From assembly GCF_900182655.1 (NCBI RefSeq), contig NZ_FXTC01000012.1:1-64000 (forward strand): DNA of 64,000 nucleotides. Reading direction: 5' to 3'. The notes beneath the pieces were generated by a model, which did no database searches, was not told the DNA's origin, and saw only the letters and a list, made by a program, of their open reading frames with translations. Origin of the DNA: Chryseobacterium rhizoplanae (GTDB lineage: Bacteria; Bacteroidota; Bacteroidia; Flavobacteriales; Weeksellaceae). Shown here one piece after another: positions 32,528-39,717 of the stretch. Both the position numbers and the translations under genes were made by a program. Numbering within the stretch: the first letter of the stretch is position 1; each line of letters opens with the position of its first letter.

Positions 32528-33889
32528 ATGGAGGAAACGCTTATTTACAACTATTCAGGTACATCCTCTTTAGTAAGGAAAGATGCGCTTGAAGGGCTTT
32601 TTCTTGCTAAATACAGTGAGATACATAAAAATACCGATGCTCCATGCTTTTTCTGGGGAAATGTCAGACAGCCTTTTATTTTAGCGCGGTGTCTTATTAC
32701 ACTGTCCAATATTGTAAAATCGAGCTTTAACCTGTCTCCGTTTCAGGTGGCACTTCTTAAAGATCCGATCGTAACAGCGGGAAATCAAAGATTACGCTTT
32801 GAAGGTTTTTCTCACTGTGCCGGAGTTTATGCAAGAGTTGACATATTGCCTGCAGGTCTGGAAGGAGAATTTTTGGAAAACGGAACTACGAATGTAGATT
32901 TTAACCAGCCTATGATAACCGCTCTGGGAAGCATCCGTCCGAATGAAAAAATTATGCTTTCTGTGGGAAAAAAAGAAGTAGGCCTGTATAAAGAAGAAGA
33001 TAAAGTGATAGAAAGAAAAGTTCCTTTACCCGCAAAATGGATTAAAGGATTGGGAACGGTTCAGGTTTATTTATCGGAATCCGAAAAACGTCATACTTTC
33101 AATAAAATTCAGACCCAACAACTATTCCGCGGGATGCCGAAAGGAGTGGTAAAGTCTGATTATTATTTGATTGTGAGAGGAAATAAACCCATTTTTTCTC
33201 CGGTAAAGTCAGCGGATACTGTTTGTATAGGCGGGCTTCACAGACTTCGTCTTTTAGAACCTTTGCTTCCTTATATTGATTCTATGCAGGTTTTTTCTCA
33301 TTCTAATATGCAGTCTACAACGTGGCAGCTTTATATGGGACCTATCAGATTTTGTTTTTCTTTATCCAGAGAATGCTGGAGAGGTTTCTCAGGAGAAGGA
33401 GCTGTCTTGGAAAATCTGATTTCTGAGGTTTCTGATGAGTGGATTGATGCTCTGGATAAGTATGCTTATGCCAACCAATCTTTTAATCCAGATATGCTTG
33501 CTCTGGAAGAGAATCTGAGTTTCAGTAAAACTGATACTATTACAGGAAGACTCGCTGCAATGGGATTATTGGGGTATGACCTTGATGACCATGAATTTTT
33601 CTACCGCAGGCTTCCTTTTAAGTTAAGCCGCATTATCGGACTCAATCCCCGCATAAAAAATGCCGATAAGTTGATAGAAAACGGAAAAGTAGAGATTTTA
33701 AACAATAATAAAGCAAGAAAAGAAGCCAGAGTAGAAGGAACCGGCGTACATCATACGGTAATCATTGAAGAAGAAAAAGAACGCTGTACCTGCGAATGGT
33801 TCAGTAAATATCAGGGTGAAAGAGGGCCTTGTAAACATGTGTTGGCAGTGAAGAAACTGATAAAAACAGGTGAAACTTTTTCTATCTGA
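32528..33889 (+). CDS. SWIM zinc-finger protein
   Basis: 453 residues, mostly a uncharacterised beta-rich region and a C-terminal SWIM finger: RCTCEWFSKYQGERGPCKHV (CxC...CxH) near residues 418-440. SWIM fingers bind DNA or mediate protein contacts. It is the second gene of a two-gene unit with DUF6493 (3-bp spacing). The preceding 400 residues have no motif I can name. Pairs like this accompany AAA+/vWA modules, which suggests a link to the Ro60-like gene downstream; that is context only. Confidence 0.87.
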   Translation: MEETLIYNYSGTSSLVRKDALEGLFLAKYSEIHKNTDAPCFFWGNVRQPFILARCLITLSNIVKSSFNLSPFQVALLKDPIVTAGNQRLRFEGFSHCAGVYARVDILPAGLEGEFLENGTTNVDFNQPMITALGSIRPNEKIMLSVGKKEVGLYKEEDKVIERKVPLPAKWIKGLGTVQVYLSESEKRHTFNKIQTQQLFRGMPKGVVKSDYYLIVRGNKPIFSPVKSADTVCIGGLHRLRLLEPLLPYIDSMQVFSHSNMQSTTWQLYMGPIRFCFSLSRECWRGFSGEGAVLENLISEVSDEWIDALDKYAYANQSFNPDMLALEENLSFSKTDTITGRLAAMGLLGYDLDDHEFFYRRLPFKLSRIIGLNPRIKNADKLIENGKVEILNNNKARKEARVEGTGVHHTVIIEEEKERCTCEWFSKYQGERGPCKHVLAVKKLIKTGETFSI

Positions 33890-34013
33890 TTATATTATTT
33901 TGCTGACAGTCAAAGAGACGCAAAAAATTTTGTTTAATAAGAATTCAATTTCGTTCCCTTTAAATCTTTTTTTTTGCGCCTCTGCGTTATATTAGCATCT
34001 AACAGTTTTTATA

Positions 34014-34466
34014 TCAGTTTTTTACAGAGTTCATCCATTCTTCATAGCTAAGTACACCCAATTCCGGTTTGCTTTCCCCTTCAAGAATGGAAATAAACTC
34101 AAGCTGGTTTCCATCCGGATCATTGAAATAAATGGCCAATGCAGGCATCCATGCAAATACCATTGGTTCAACACTTCCATTTTTTAGGAAATTATAAGGT
34201 TTTAAATCTTTATTTTCTAAAAATTCTACTGAATAGTTTAAAATATCTTCTTTACTACTGGAAAAAGCAAAATGTCTGGTTTGAAGGTTCTCCTTCTGTT
34301 CCCATAATCCTAACATAAATTCTTTCCCTTCTCCAACCCATAAAAAAGCAATAGGCCTGGTTTCATCTCTGTGAGCCAGTTTCAATCCTAACACTTCCGT
34401 ATAAAATTGTATTGCATTTTCCAGATTGCTCACCTGAACATGGGTCTCATATATTCCTTTAATCAT
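34014..34466 (-). CDS. VOC-family protein
   Basis: 150-residue glyoxalase/dioxygenase-superfamily protein on the minus strand. The first module starts GIYETHVQVSNLENAIQFYT; the second contains LAIYFNDPDGNQLEFI with the usual terminal Glu ligand. RHFAFSSSKEDILNYS gives the second-module His. Unrelated in detail to the VOC protein at 11831. Substrate unknown. Single gene with its own promoter on the opposite strand from its neighbours. Confidence 0.88.
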   Translation of the reverse strand: MIKGIYETHVQVSNLENAIQFYTEVLGLKLAHRDETRPIAFLWVGEGKEFMLGLWEQKENLQTRHFAFSSSKEDILNYSVEFLENKDLKPYNFLKNGSVEPMVFAWMPALAIYFNDPDGNQLEFISILEGESKPELGVLSYEEWMNSVKN

Positions 34467-34787
<321 letters not shown>

Positions 34788-34823
34788 TACGCAAAAAGGT
34801 TGCGTAATACTGTTTTTACTTTG
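34788..34823 (+). promoter_or_regulatory. Ro60-gene promoter with perfect inverted repeat
   Basis: TACGCAA-AAAGG-TTGCGTA (34788-34806) is a perfect palindrome placed where the -33 element should be; the -7 box TTACTTTG follows at 34816-34823. The same operator occurs at 36906 and 37123 in the Y RNA locus and at 9897 before tatD. The regulator is not obvious in the window. Confidence 0.7.
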
Positions 34824-34882
34824 CATCAGAAATCAGAGAGGAAGTATCAATCCTTCCCAATGTTTAACAAAAAACAGTAACC

Positions 34883-36400
34883 ATGAAATTTAATTTTTTA
34901 AAAAAAGAAACTAAAGTAGTATTGAACTACGAAGGTGCAAAAGCATATGCGATGACACCTGCAGAAGAATTGTATAGTGCTGTTGTTACAACAGGACTGT
35001 CAGATGCCAACTATGAAAAAGGAAATGACAGATTGGAAAGAATCCAGTCTCTGATCAAAAAAAATGATCCGGAATTTGTGGCAAAATTGGCGGTATACGC
35101 AAGAAAAGATATGTATTTGCGTTCCATTCCATTGGTGTTGGCAATTGAACTGGCTAAACAGACTTCCGGTACGGATCTGGTAAGCAAAACAGTAGAAGGT
35201 GTCGTTCAGAGAGCTGATGAAATCACAGAATTGCTGGCGTACTACCAACTTGCGAATAAAAGAACAGATACGAAAAAGCTGAATAAACTGTCAAAGCAGA
35301 TTCAGAAAGGTCTGGTGAGATCATTTAATAAATTTGATGAATACCAGTTTGCAAAATATAACAGAAAGGCTGAAGTTACCTTGAAAGACGCATTATTTCT
35401 GGTTCACCCGAAAGCTAAGGATGAAAGCCAGCAAGCTGTTTTCAATAAAATCGCCAATAACACATTGGAAACCCCATACACATGGGAAGTAGGGCTCTCC
35501 GTTTTGGGTCAGACAAAATTTGCTAATGACGCAGAAAGAAGATTAGCTTTCAAAAATAAATGGGAAGAACTGATCTTCAGCAATAAATTAGGGTATATGG
35601 CAACTATGAGAAACCTGAGAAATATCCTGGAAGCGGGCGTATCACCAGATGCGATGAATAAAGTATGCAGATATCTTTCAGATGAAAGAGCGGTATCCAA
35701 TTCAAAACAGCTCCCATTCAGATTTCTGGCGGCTTACAGAGAATTAAAGACTATAGATTCTCCTTACTTGTCATCCGTATTGGAAGCATTGGAAGATGCT
35801 GTGGTAGTAAGTGCTAAAAATATCAAAGGCTTTGGTTTTGATACTTCGGTAGTGATCGCTGCGGATGTGTCCGGTTCTATGCAGAAAGCAGTTTCCAATA
35901 AAAGTAAAATTTTGCTGTATGATATCGGTTTGCTGATGTCGATGATCCTTCAGTCACAGTGTAAAAACGTGGTGACAGGTATTTTCGGTGACCGTTGGCT
36001 GAGAGTTCCCATGCCTAAAAACGGTATTTTAAGAAATGTAGACGCTTTCTACAAACGCGAAGGTGAAGTAGGATATTCTACGAATGGTTATCTCGTTATT
36101 GAAGATCTGATCAAAAGAGGTGAAATAGTGAACAAAGTAATGCTATTCACCGATACTCAGATGTGGGACAGCACTGGAAACAGAAAATCTTTTGAAGACC
36201 TGTGGAACAGATATAAAATGATCGCACCCAATGCAAAGCTGTATATCTTTGATCTGGCAGGTTATGGCAGACAGCCGATTGATATCAGAAAGAATGATGT
36301 ACATCTTATAGCTGGCTGGTCAGATAAAATTTTCGAAGTGCTGAACGCGTTGGAAGACAAAAAATCAGCTGTAGAAATGATTCATAAAGTAGTGCTGTAA
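34883..36400 (+). CDS. rsr: TROVE-domain Ro60 homologue (Rsr)
   Basis: 505-residue homologue of the Ro60 autoantigen. Residues 1-320 form the ring-like TROVE domain of HEAT-like helix pairs (EELYSAVVTTGLSDANYEKG, KLAVYARKDMYLRSIPLVLA, SDERAVSNSKQLPFRFLAAY). Residues 320-500 are a vWA domain with a full MIDAS: IAADVSGSMQKA (DxSxS) and MLFTDTQMWDS. Bacterial Rsr binds Y RNAs and, through them, nucleases, taking part in RNA quality control and stress survival. The locus fits: a cluster of Y RNA candidates follows at 36955-38320. Promoter and operator at 34788. Confidence 0.93.
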   Translation: MKFNFLKKETKVVLNYEGAKAYAMTPAEELYSAVVTTGLSDANYEKGNDRLERIQSLIKKNDPEFVAKLAVYARKDMYLRSIPLVLAIELAKQTSGTDLVSKTVEGVVQRADEITELLAYYQLANKRTDTKKLNKLSKQIQKGLVRSFNKFDEYQFAKYNRKAEVTLKDALFLVHPKAKDESQQAVFNKIANNTLETPYTWEVGLSVLGQTKFANDAERRLAFKNKWEELIFSNKLGYMATMRNLRNILEAGVSPDAMNKVCRYLSDERAVSNSKQLPFRFLAAYRELKTIDSPYLSSVLEALEDAVVVSAKNIKGFGFDTSVVIAADVSGSMQKAVSNKSKILLYDIGLLMSMILQSQCKNVVTGIFGDRWLRVPMPKNGILRNVDAFYKREGEVGYSTNGYLVIEDLIKRGEIVNKVMLFTDTQMWDSTGNRKSFEDLWNRYKMIAPNAKLYIFDLAGYGRQPIDIRKNDVHLIAGWSDKIFEVLNALEDKKSAVEMIHKVVL

Positions 36401-36610
36401 CAGGCACTGCTTTTAAAAATAATAATTGATAAGCATCAAAACAATCAATATTACAAAAGGGAAAATGGGAAAGTCTACTTCTCAGAATATACAGAATCCA
36501 ATATTGAAGATGTTGAAAATATAAGAATTGTTGCAGAAGTAGAAGAATCTGAACTCAAAGCTGAGTTAGAAAAAGTAATCATGCAACAAATCAATTTAAA
36601 AAAAGAATAG
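36401..36610 (+). other. In-frame open extension beyond the rsr stop
   Basis: Directly after the TAA of rsr the same frame stays open for 69 codons to a TAG at 36608, with protein-like composition (NGKVYFSEYTESNIEDVENI, then EVEESELKAELEKVI). There is no ATG near its beginning. It could be a remnant of a gene that lost its start, a C-terminal extension reached only by readthrough, or coincidence. Confidence 0.4.
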
Positions 36611-36905
36611 TATCTGTTCTAAAAACGCGGAATTGTAAATATCCAGAAAAATTTCAAAACAATTGGCTGGAATTAAAGAATGACATAGGAAATGGAGACG
36701 TTAAGAAAATAAACTATGCGAACGTTAAGAAAATTCTATTGTTTGAAGCGCGACACAGAAATTGAAACGAAGAAGTAATATTACATTCGCGCAAGTTTTA
36801 GAATTTTTAGAGAGTGTAGATTATTTTTAGCAGGAATTTCCAAGTCTTGAATTTTTGGTTCTTTTGCTTCAAGGCAAAACGAACAAATATTTAAATAAAA
36901 AAAAC
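36611..36905. other. Gene remnants before the Y RNA cluster
   Basis: A second start-less protein-like stretch (frame ending TGA at about 36765; contains FQNNWLELKNDIGNGDVKKI) suggests a decayed gene. Nothing else recognised. Confidence 0.35.
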
Positions 36906-36941
36906 TACGTAAAAAGATTGCGCACATACAATATAATTTTG
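36906..36941 (+). promoter_or_regulatory. Promoter of the Y RNA cluster with operator
   Basis: Inverted repeat TACGTAA-AAAGA-TTGCGCA (36906-36924) followed by the consensus -7 box TAATTTTG (36934-36941). Transcription would begin close to the 5' end of the first Y RNA candidate at 36955. Confidence 0.7.
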
Positions 36942-36954
36942 CAGTGTTAAATAA

Positions 36955-37022
36955 TACCAGTGCCGTTAGAAAGACATTCTTCGATTCTAAACTGACAGAG
37001 TCTTTCGACAGATTGCCCGGTA
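36955..37022 (+). ncRNA. Y RNA candidate 1 (short form)
   Basis: About 68 nt. Terminal stem TACC(A)G/C(C)GGTA, then TGCCGT, inner stem GAAAGAC/GTCTTTC (7 bp perfect), and a loop with CTTCG. Same order of elements as the other six candidates: outer stem, TGYCGT on the 5' strand, TTGCC on the 3' strand, inner stem, CTTCG. No tRNA-like part. Its outer stem is the weakest of the set. Confidence 0.6.
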
Positions 37023-37027
37023 GCTAT

Positions 37028-37105
37028 AACCAATGCCGTAGATAAGAGTTTCATCGTCAACTTCCAATTGAATATCATTTACTCTTATTATTTAATTGCT
37101 TGGTT
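37028..37105 (+). ncRNA. Y RNA candidate 2 (short form)
   Basis: About 78 nt. Outer stem AACCAA/TTGGTT perfect, TGCCGT at 37034, inner stem GATAAGAGT/ACTCTTATT (9 bp, one wobble), TTTCATCG in the loop, TTTTT at the 3' end which may serve as terminator. No tRNA-like module. Confidence 0.7.
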
Positions 37106-37122
37106 TTTAATAAAAATAGAAC

Positions 37123-37158
37123 TGCGTAAAAAGAATGCGCACTAACAATATAAATTTG
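37123..37158 (+). promoter_or_regulatory. Second promoter/operator in the Y RNA locus
   Basis: Inverted repeat TGCGTAA-AAAGA-ATGCGCA (37123-37141) and a perfect -7 box TAAATTTG (37151-37158). Would drive the 73-codon ORF and Y RNA candidates 3-7. Confidence 0.7.
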
Positions 37159-37239
37159 TAAAAATTAAAACTAATAACAATGAATAACCATAAACCAAAT
37201 CTAAAAGAAGCACTGTATTGAGGTTAATACTCAATACTA

Positions 37240-37461
37240 ATGAAAAAAGCAAAGATAGTAAGAAAGAAATTCGGATTCAATGAATATGGATTGATTGACT
37301 TTCCAAAGAAAATTTCCGGTGTACAGATTTCAAGAATCTTGTACGGGAATGAAATGGGTTGTTCGTACTGTTTTCCACATGGTTATGATGTGGTGAATGC
37401 AAAGTACACAAAATTCCAGAGAAACTGGAAGAAATATAGAAAAACCCAATGGAAAAAATAA
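37240..37461 (+). CDS. 73-residue basic protein within the Y RNA locus
   Basis: Small, strongly basic protein (Lys/Arg-rich ends: MKKAKIVRKKFGF and NWKKYRKTQWKK) with a central CSYCFPHG that could hold a metal. Its TAA is directly followed by the outer stem of Y RNA candidate 3 (37462), and its promoter carries the Ro60-type operator, so it belongs to the Y RNA unit. The basic character suggests RNA binding. Family not recognised. All twenty amino acids occur in it, but at 73 residues this is less telling than for the ORF at 21474. Confidence 0.65.
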   Translation: MKKAKIVRKKFGFNEYGLIDFPKKISGVQISRILYGNEMGCSYCFPHGYDVVNAKYTKFQRNWKKYRKTQWKK

Positions 37462-37602
37462 TATCAGGTGCCGTTTTGGAGTCATACTTCGAGTTAAGTC
37501 TTCAGATGTAGGTTCAATTCCTGCTATTCCTGTTGTAAACGGAATGTAGCTCAAAAGATAGAGCAGAAGAAAAAGAAAAGATTCCGCCGTTTTGCCCTGA
37601 TA
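37462..37602 (+). ncRNA. Y RNA candidate 3 with permuted tRNA-like module
   Basis: 141 nt. Outer stem TATCAGG/CCTGATA perfect; TGCCGT at 37469; inner stem GGAGTC/GATTCC; ATACTTCG in the junction. The distal part is a tRNA in permuted order: T-arm GTAGG TTCAATT CCTGC, 3' acceptor strand TATTCC, a 10-nt connecting loop, 5' acceptor strand GGAATG, then D-arm GCTC...GAGC. This is the layout of YrlA-type bacterial Y RNAs, where the tRNA mimic is attached through the place of the anticodon stem. Confidence 0.82.
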
Positions 37603-37641
37603 CTATAAAAAGTGTAGTAGACATATAAATAAAAAAATAAA

Positions 37642-37785
37642 AATCAAGTGTCGTTTTAGAATCATACTTCGAGATTGAGTAAACATTGGGTCGCAGGTTC
37701 GAATCCTGCCTTTTCCCTCGAAAAGGAGAGGTAGCTCAGCAGGTAGAGCAAATGCACGGAAGATTCTGAGAATTTTACCTTGATT
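37642..37785 (+). ncRNA. Y RNA candidate 4 with permuted tRNA-like module
   Basis: 144 nt. Outer stem AATCAAG/CTTGATT perfect; TGTCGT at 37649; inner stem AGAATC/GATTCT perfect; ATACTTCG. tRNA-like: T-arm GCAGG TTCGAAT CCTGC, acceptor CTTTTCC/GGAGAGG (two wobbles) around an 8-nt loop, then TA and D-arm GCTCAGCAGGTAGAGC. The stems differ from candidate 3 in sequence but keep pairing. Confidence 0.82.
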
Positions 37786-37789
37786 GTAT

Positions 37790-37889
37790 AAAGAGTGCCG
37801 TAGAGAAGGCCTACTTCGGTTTAATTTGGTTCGACTCCACAAGGTCATGGAAATGATCTTGTACAAGTCTTTTCGAATCTTGCCTCTTT
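37790..37889 (+). ncRNA. Y RNA candidate 5, shortened tRNA-like part
   Basis: 100 nt. Outer stem AAAGAG/CTCTTT; TGCCGT at 37796; inner stem GAGAAGGC/GTCTTTTC (8 pairs with two wobbles); CTACTTCG. Distal part has a T-loop-like TTCGACT and a long hairpin AAGGTCAT/ATGATCTT closed by GGAA in place of the acceptor, but no D-arm. Starts only 4 bp after candidate 4. Confidence 0.72.
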
Positions 37890-37902
37890 TTATTTAAAAA
37901 AC

Positions 37903-38055
37903 AAACAAGTGCCGTAGAAAAATGTTACTTCGCTCATCACGACGGGGTCACGGGTTCGAGTCCCGTCTCTTCCACAGCAAAAAAACACGATGTATATAGG
38001 AAGAGTAGCTCAGTTGGTTAGAGCACGACTGCATTTTTCGGATGTTGCCTTGTTT
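37903..38055 (+). ncRNA. Y RNA candidate 6 with permuted tRNA-like module
   Basis: 153 nt, the clearest copy. Outer stem AAACAAG/CTTGTTT perfect; TGCCGT at 37910; inner stem GAAAAATG/CATTTTTC perfect; TTACTTCG. tRNA-like: T-arm ACGGG TTCGAGT CCCGT, acceptor CTCTTCC/GGAAGAG (7 bp perfect) joined by a 25-nt loop, TA, then D-arm GCTCAGTTGGTTAGAGC, all matching normal tRNA consensus except for the order. Confidence 0.85.
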
Positions 38056-38181
38056 TCATAAACTTAGAAGCCGGAAGTGGAACGTTGAAAGATATCTTTG
38101 TATTATAATTTTCTATAGAGTCGGAGGAATCTCAGGCTTGCCATCTTTCTTCTTCCCACTTCCAGCTTCTTTATAGTACGA

Positions 38182-38320
38182 TTATGAAGTGTCGTTAGGA
38201 AAAAATTCATCGTAACACAATTAAGGGAGGAATAGCGAAGCCGGTCATTCCGGCAAGGTTATCCGGTTCGACTCCGGCAAACGTACAGCCCTGTTTTTTC
38301 CTTATCATTACCTTTTATAA
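38182..38320 (+). ncRNA. Y RNA candidate 7
   Basis: 139 nt. Outer stem TTATGAAG/TTTTATAA (two wobbles); TGTCGT at 38190; inner stem GGAAAAAA/TTTTTTCC perfect; TTCATCG; ATTACC before the 3' outer strand as in other copies. The distal part has a T-arm-like CCGG TTCGACT CCGG and a second hairpin GCCGG/CCGGC but no clear acceptor or D-arm, so the tRNA mimic is degenerate or different. Confidence 0.72.
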
Positions 38321-38323
38321 AAT

Positions 38324-38344
38324 GCCGGTAAATTATTTACCGGC
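38324..38344. terminator. Hairpin between Y RNA cluster and HTH genes
   Basis: GCCGGTAAAT pairs with ATTTACCGGC almost without loop; it overlaps the last codons of the minus-strand gene at 38333 and may stop transcription from both sides. Confidence 0.6.
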
Positions 38345-38668
38345 ACTTTGCATTGTATCAAGTTCTTCTTCAAACATGAGCTTCCATTTTGAAAGAGTCG
38401 TTCTGCTTATTTTATATTTTCTGGACATATAGCTTGTAGAGTGACCGTGCTTTTTCTGATACTGAAGCAGTTTTAGCATAGTCTGCCTGTCATAGGTTTT
38501 GAGTTTTTGATTTTCTCTGGACTGCTTGAACAGCTTTTCATTGAACTTCAAAACATCCTCACTGGTATTAAGTTTTTCAAGAAGTTCTTTGATTTTCGGA
38601 TCCTTTAGCTTTTCCGGATATTCCATCTTTAGCATATCCTGATAAATTTTTTTGTAATTGGGGCGCAT
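38333..38668 (-). CDS. Helix-turn-helix protein (transposase-OrfA-like)
   Basis: 111 residues. The C-terminal half carries an HTH of the transposase/InsE type: LLQYQKKHGHSTSYMSRKYK followed by ISRTTLSKWKLMFEEEL. The N-terminal half is charged and helical. It forms a pair with the related HTH gene 11 bp upstream (38680-39108). Such pairs recur in Chryseobacterium genomes and are often labelled transposase, but no DDE catalytic gene or terminal repeats are seen here, so a regulator or a remnant is as likely. Confidence 0.65.
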   Translation of the reverse strand: MRPNYKKIYQDMLKMEYPEKLKDPKIKELLEKLNTSEDVLKFNEKLFKQSRENQKLKTYDRQTMLKLLQYQKKHGHSTSYMSRKYKISRTTLSKWKLMFEEELDTMQSAGK

Positions 38669-38679
38669 ATCTTATCTGT

Positions 38680-39108
38680 TTATCCGTTTACATTATCGCT
38701 CTTCTGAAGCCATCTGTGAAGGGTACTTTTCGGAATAGAATACTCTTTAATGACTTCACTTTGGGTCATTTCACCGGAAAGAATTCTCTTCATAATAAAA
38801 TCTTTAATTTCCTGAGTGTAAATGTTTTTCCTGAAATAAGGCGTTTTTTCAGACTTCTGCTGGTTTTTGTTGATGGCAGAAGGCGGTGCATATAAAATTA
38901 AATGTGAGCTGTAAAGTCTGAAAAAATCATATTCCAATAATTTGCTCCATCTTAAAAGAAGATCTGTATCCATCGATTTGCTGTCATACATTACCTCGAT
39001 TGCCCCTTCATCTTTGCTTAAAAATTTGCATATCCTTTCTATTGTTATTTCATTTTCATCTACCCTTTCCTTAATAAATTTCCCAATATGGATTTCTTTA
39101 TATAACAT
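38680..39108 (-). CDS. HTH protein paired with the downstream HTH gene
   Basis: 142 residues, starting MLYKEIHIGKFIKERVDE. An N-terminal helical domain (residues 1-70, resembling XRE-like folds: RICKFLSKDEGAIEVMYDS) is followed by a Cys-free linker and a C-terminal transposase-type HTH (LSGEMTQSEVIKEYSIPKST then LHRWLQK). Cotranscribed with 38333-38668. Function unknown; candidate regulator for the neighbouring RNA locus only by position. Confidence 0.65.
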   Translation of the reverse strand: MLYKEIHIGKFIKERVDENEITIERICKFLSKDEGAIEVMYDSKSMDTDLLLRWSKLLEYDFFRLYSSHLILYAPPSAINKNQQKSEKTPYFRKNIYTQEIKDFIMKRILSGEMTQSEVIKEYSIPKSTLHRWLQKSDNVNG

Positions 39109-39702
39109 TTTTATTGAATATTATTCTTTTGTTTAAACTTATGTATCAAAAAAACGAAAATAGAATCCATATATTATTTTATGTGGTAGGAAATAACTCA
39201 CTTCAATTTGAAATTGATAAGAAATAGAAATTATGATGTAAGAATGTTAAATTGCGTTTAATAAGACGATGAGTCTTAAAAAAACAGATTAGTAATTTAC
39301 CAAATATCAAAAAAAAGGTGGGTAGGAGTCACCTTAATGTACTTGGGATATATTCTTTATTTTCAATGGTTTCTTCTTCTTCTCTTTCAAACTTCTCTTC
39401 CTGCCATTTGTGTAAATAATATATGACCTATTAAGGTTTTTATACAATTCTATGTGTTGAAGCTGCAGATAAATTGATATACAGCTTTTTACGCGTTGAA
39501 TTTTTTAATGAGTACCAAATAATTGCTTATTCGCTTTCAAATGTAAACAAAAATAAGAAGTAAAAAGAGATAGAAATGTAAAAATCATACTTTATCTATT
39601 TATTTTAATTAAAATTAACATATTATAACAGTTAATGTGTGAATTGCTTACAGCTGATGGGCTTCCTCATAGAAAAATGATAAAAAGAAAAATTGTATTC
39701 CA
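39109..39702. other. AT-rich intergenic region
   Basis: About 600 bp between divergent genes. No ORF or conserved RNA seen. The right end holds the SulP promoter with -7 box TACCTTTG at 39703-39710, 8 bp before the ATG. Confidence 0.5.
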
Positions 39703-39717
39703 TACCTTTGCAAATCA

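Noticed and set aside
37330..37866. Minus-strand frames over the Y RNA region (74 and 87 codons)
   Set aside because: Antisense of tRNA-like modules; the covarying RNA structures on the plus strand are the better explanation.
38333..39108. Intact insertion sequence
   Set aside because: The two HTH genes resemble transposase accessory proteins, but there is no DDE transposase, no terminal inverted repeats and no target duplication that I can see.
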